Of a DNA stretch of 64,000 bases, positions 62,701 to 64,000 are shown one piece after another (the first letter of the stretch is position 1; the number at the start of each line of letters is the position of its first letter). The notes beneath the pieces were generated by a model. The model was not told where the DNA came from, searched no databases, and saw nothing but the letters and a program-made list of their open reading frames with translations. The position numbers and the translations under genes were made by a program. This stretch comes from Erythrocercus mccallii. Lineage: Eukaryota; Chordata; Aves; Passeriformes; Dicruridae. The stretch spans positions 310,001 through 374,000 of the forward strand of contig VZRG01000289.1 of assembly GCA_013397435.1 (NCBI GenBank), read 5' to 3'.

Positions 62701-64000
62701 TATACTCCCTTGCTGGGCAGTTCCAATGGAATGGAGACTACAAGACGTCTTTTTATGGAGTGTGCTGAAACTAAAACATCCTGGTCATGATGGCTATCCA
62801 GGGCAATTGTGGAAGCCCTCAGAAATGAGTTTTCAGAATCTGTATATTCTGTGTGAGGTTTCTAGGGATTTTCAGTTTTTTACCACCTCTTAAAATGAGA
62901 AAAGAAGTAAAAGGGGAATTTTTTTTCTAATGTTTTAAAGATTATATTTTACCCTGTTAGAACGATTATGGATGAATGGGTGTAGCAATACTTACAGCTC
63001 TTGGCTTTATTTTTTGGTGAATAGCTGAATATAATGTTCTAAGAGATAGAGTGGTTTGTGTCAACAGTGGCCAATAGCACCATTTTGCATGTACAGTATT
63101 AAATTTCAGCAAAAAGAAGTGATAACATGGACAGCACAACTGCATGTGTTCCTGACACAGGAATTCCTGACATTCAGCTGCTCATAACTGCCTGGAGGAT
63201 CAAATTATTCTTGCAAACTTTGAGGAATTGACAGGGTAAGGGAATATTTTTATCTTTCTTTCCTTCATTTGATTTCTCTTGAGTGGATTGTTTGCTGTTA
63301 CCTGGTCCTTCCTGGACACTTACATTCTAGAACAGTAATACTTTTATTCTTTAGTTACATTATAAAAGTTTGAAAATAATTGGGGATCTTATTCATATAT
63401 GGAATTTGAATCCATATGTATATTTTTCCAGCTTTAGCCATGCAACATTCAAGAATTCAGTGTGATCATTGGTTTTAAAAGACTTTTTTTTAACTCCATG
63501 AATAATAGATTCTTTCAGTGATCATTCATATATCCATCACATTTCATTATCTTGCAGCAACTTTTCATAGTTGACAATAGACATAACTGAAAATGGAAGA
63601 GCTTTCATTACAGTGATAGTAGTATACAGTGTTAGTATTCCAAGAAATTACATATTAGAAAAATCTACATTTGCAGACTGCATTACAAGAAATCCATAAC
63701 ATCCATGAAAATGAGGAAATTCAAAGCTAAGACCAAATATAGAAATTTCTAAAACAAGCATAACTTCAGGGAAACCACTGCATTTGTGGTACTTCCAGCT
63801 GTTCAAAGCCTTTCTTATTATATACTCTATTTCTAATCTTGACTGTTTACCTGTGCCCATTCCCCTTTCTCAGAAATAAATCTATCCAAAATTACTCCTG
63901 AAAACAAATTTTCATTTCAATGATTGAGCAAATTAGGCCAAATTCTTCTAATTTAAAGTTTTCCAGGGAAACTATTGGAAAAATATTCCTTTATAAGGCA
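59777..64000. other. Unique AT-rich non-coding sequence
   Basis: No gene, RNA gene or dispersed repeat is recognised through to the window end. A T tract lies at about 59957-59968. Frames are all under about 95 codons and unconvincing. Confidence 0.5.

Noticed and set aside
1..64000. CRISPR array, operon, phage or other prokaryotic system
   Set aside because: No regularly spaced direct repeats, ribosome-binding sites or dense coding; the repeats are vertebrate and avian.

Overview
The window looks like non-coding nuclear DNA from a bird, most likely a songbird (Passeriformes). It is AT-rich and poor in CpG, with no operons, bacterial signals or long open frames. The diagnostic repeats are avian: 3' ends of CR1 LINEs on both strands, an avian endogenous-retrovirus solo LTR plus a fragment of a related LTR, and a SINE made of a tRNA-Ile head joined to a CR1-like tail. 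That last structure matches TguSINE1, which to my knowledge is confined to passerines. Species, chromosome and neighbouring genes cannot be read from the sequence.

Layout: 1-6.8 kb is unique AT-rich sequence with an exact 44-bp tandem duplication (3475-3562). A lone CpG island lies at about 6.9-7.7 kb and is the best candidate for a promoter or first exon. From 7.8 to 13.9 kb I see unique sequence with an imperfect hairpin near 8.6 kb. From 13.9 to 19.3 kb is a retroelement cluster: CR1, LTR fragment, CR1, CR1 and a near-complete solo LTR. From 24.2 to 25.0 kb is a degenerate reverse-transcriptase remnant resembling the L2 clade. MIR-like SINE relics lie near 27.3 and 40.8 kb. A CR1 3' end lies at 34.4 kb, a 21-bp-arm palindrome at 35.9 kb and the tRNA-Ile-headed SINE at 41.1 kb. 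From 41 to 56 kb is mostly unique sequence with simple repeats and several stretches that look like conserved regulatory DNA. Two more CR1 pieces lie at 56.3 and 57.4 kb. A possible 3'-terminal coding exon with a downstream poly(A) signal lies at 58.96-59.15 kb. The remainder to 64 kb is featureless by eye.

No complete protein-coding gene can be supported. Most ATG-to-stop frames are chance frames of 60-170 codons in AT-rich DNA, fall inside CR1 copies, or come from the CpG island. The window is best read as part of a gene desert or a very large intron. I found no convincing new biological system. The items most worth checking are the CpG island, the putative terminal exon, the palindrome at 35.9 kb, the L2-like remnant, and the homeodomain-motif-rich stretches at 30.8-31.0 and 52.4-52.8 kb.
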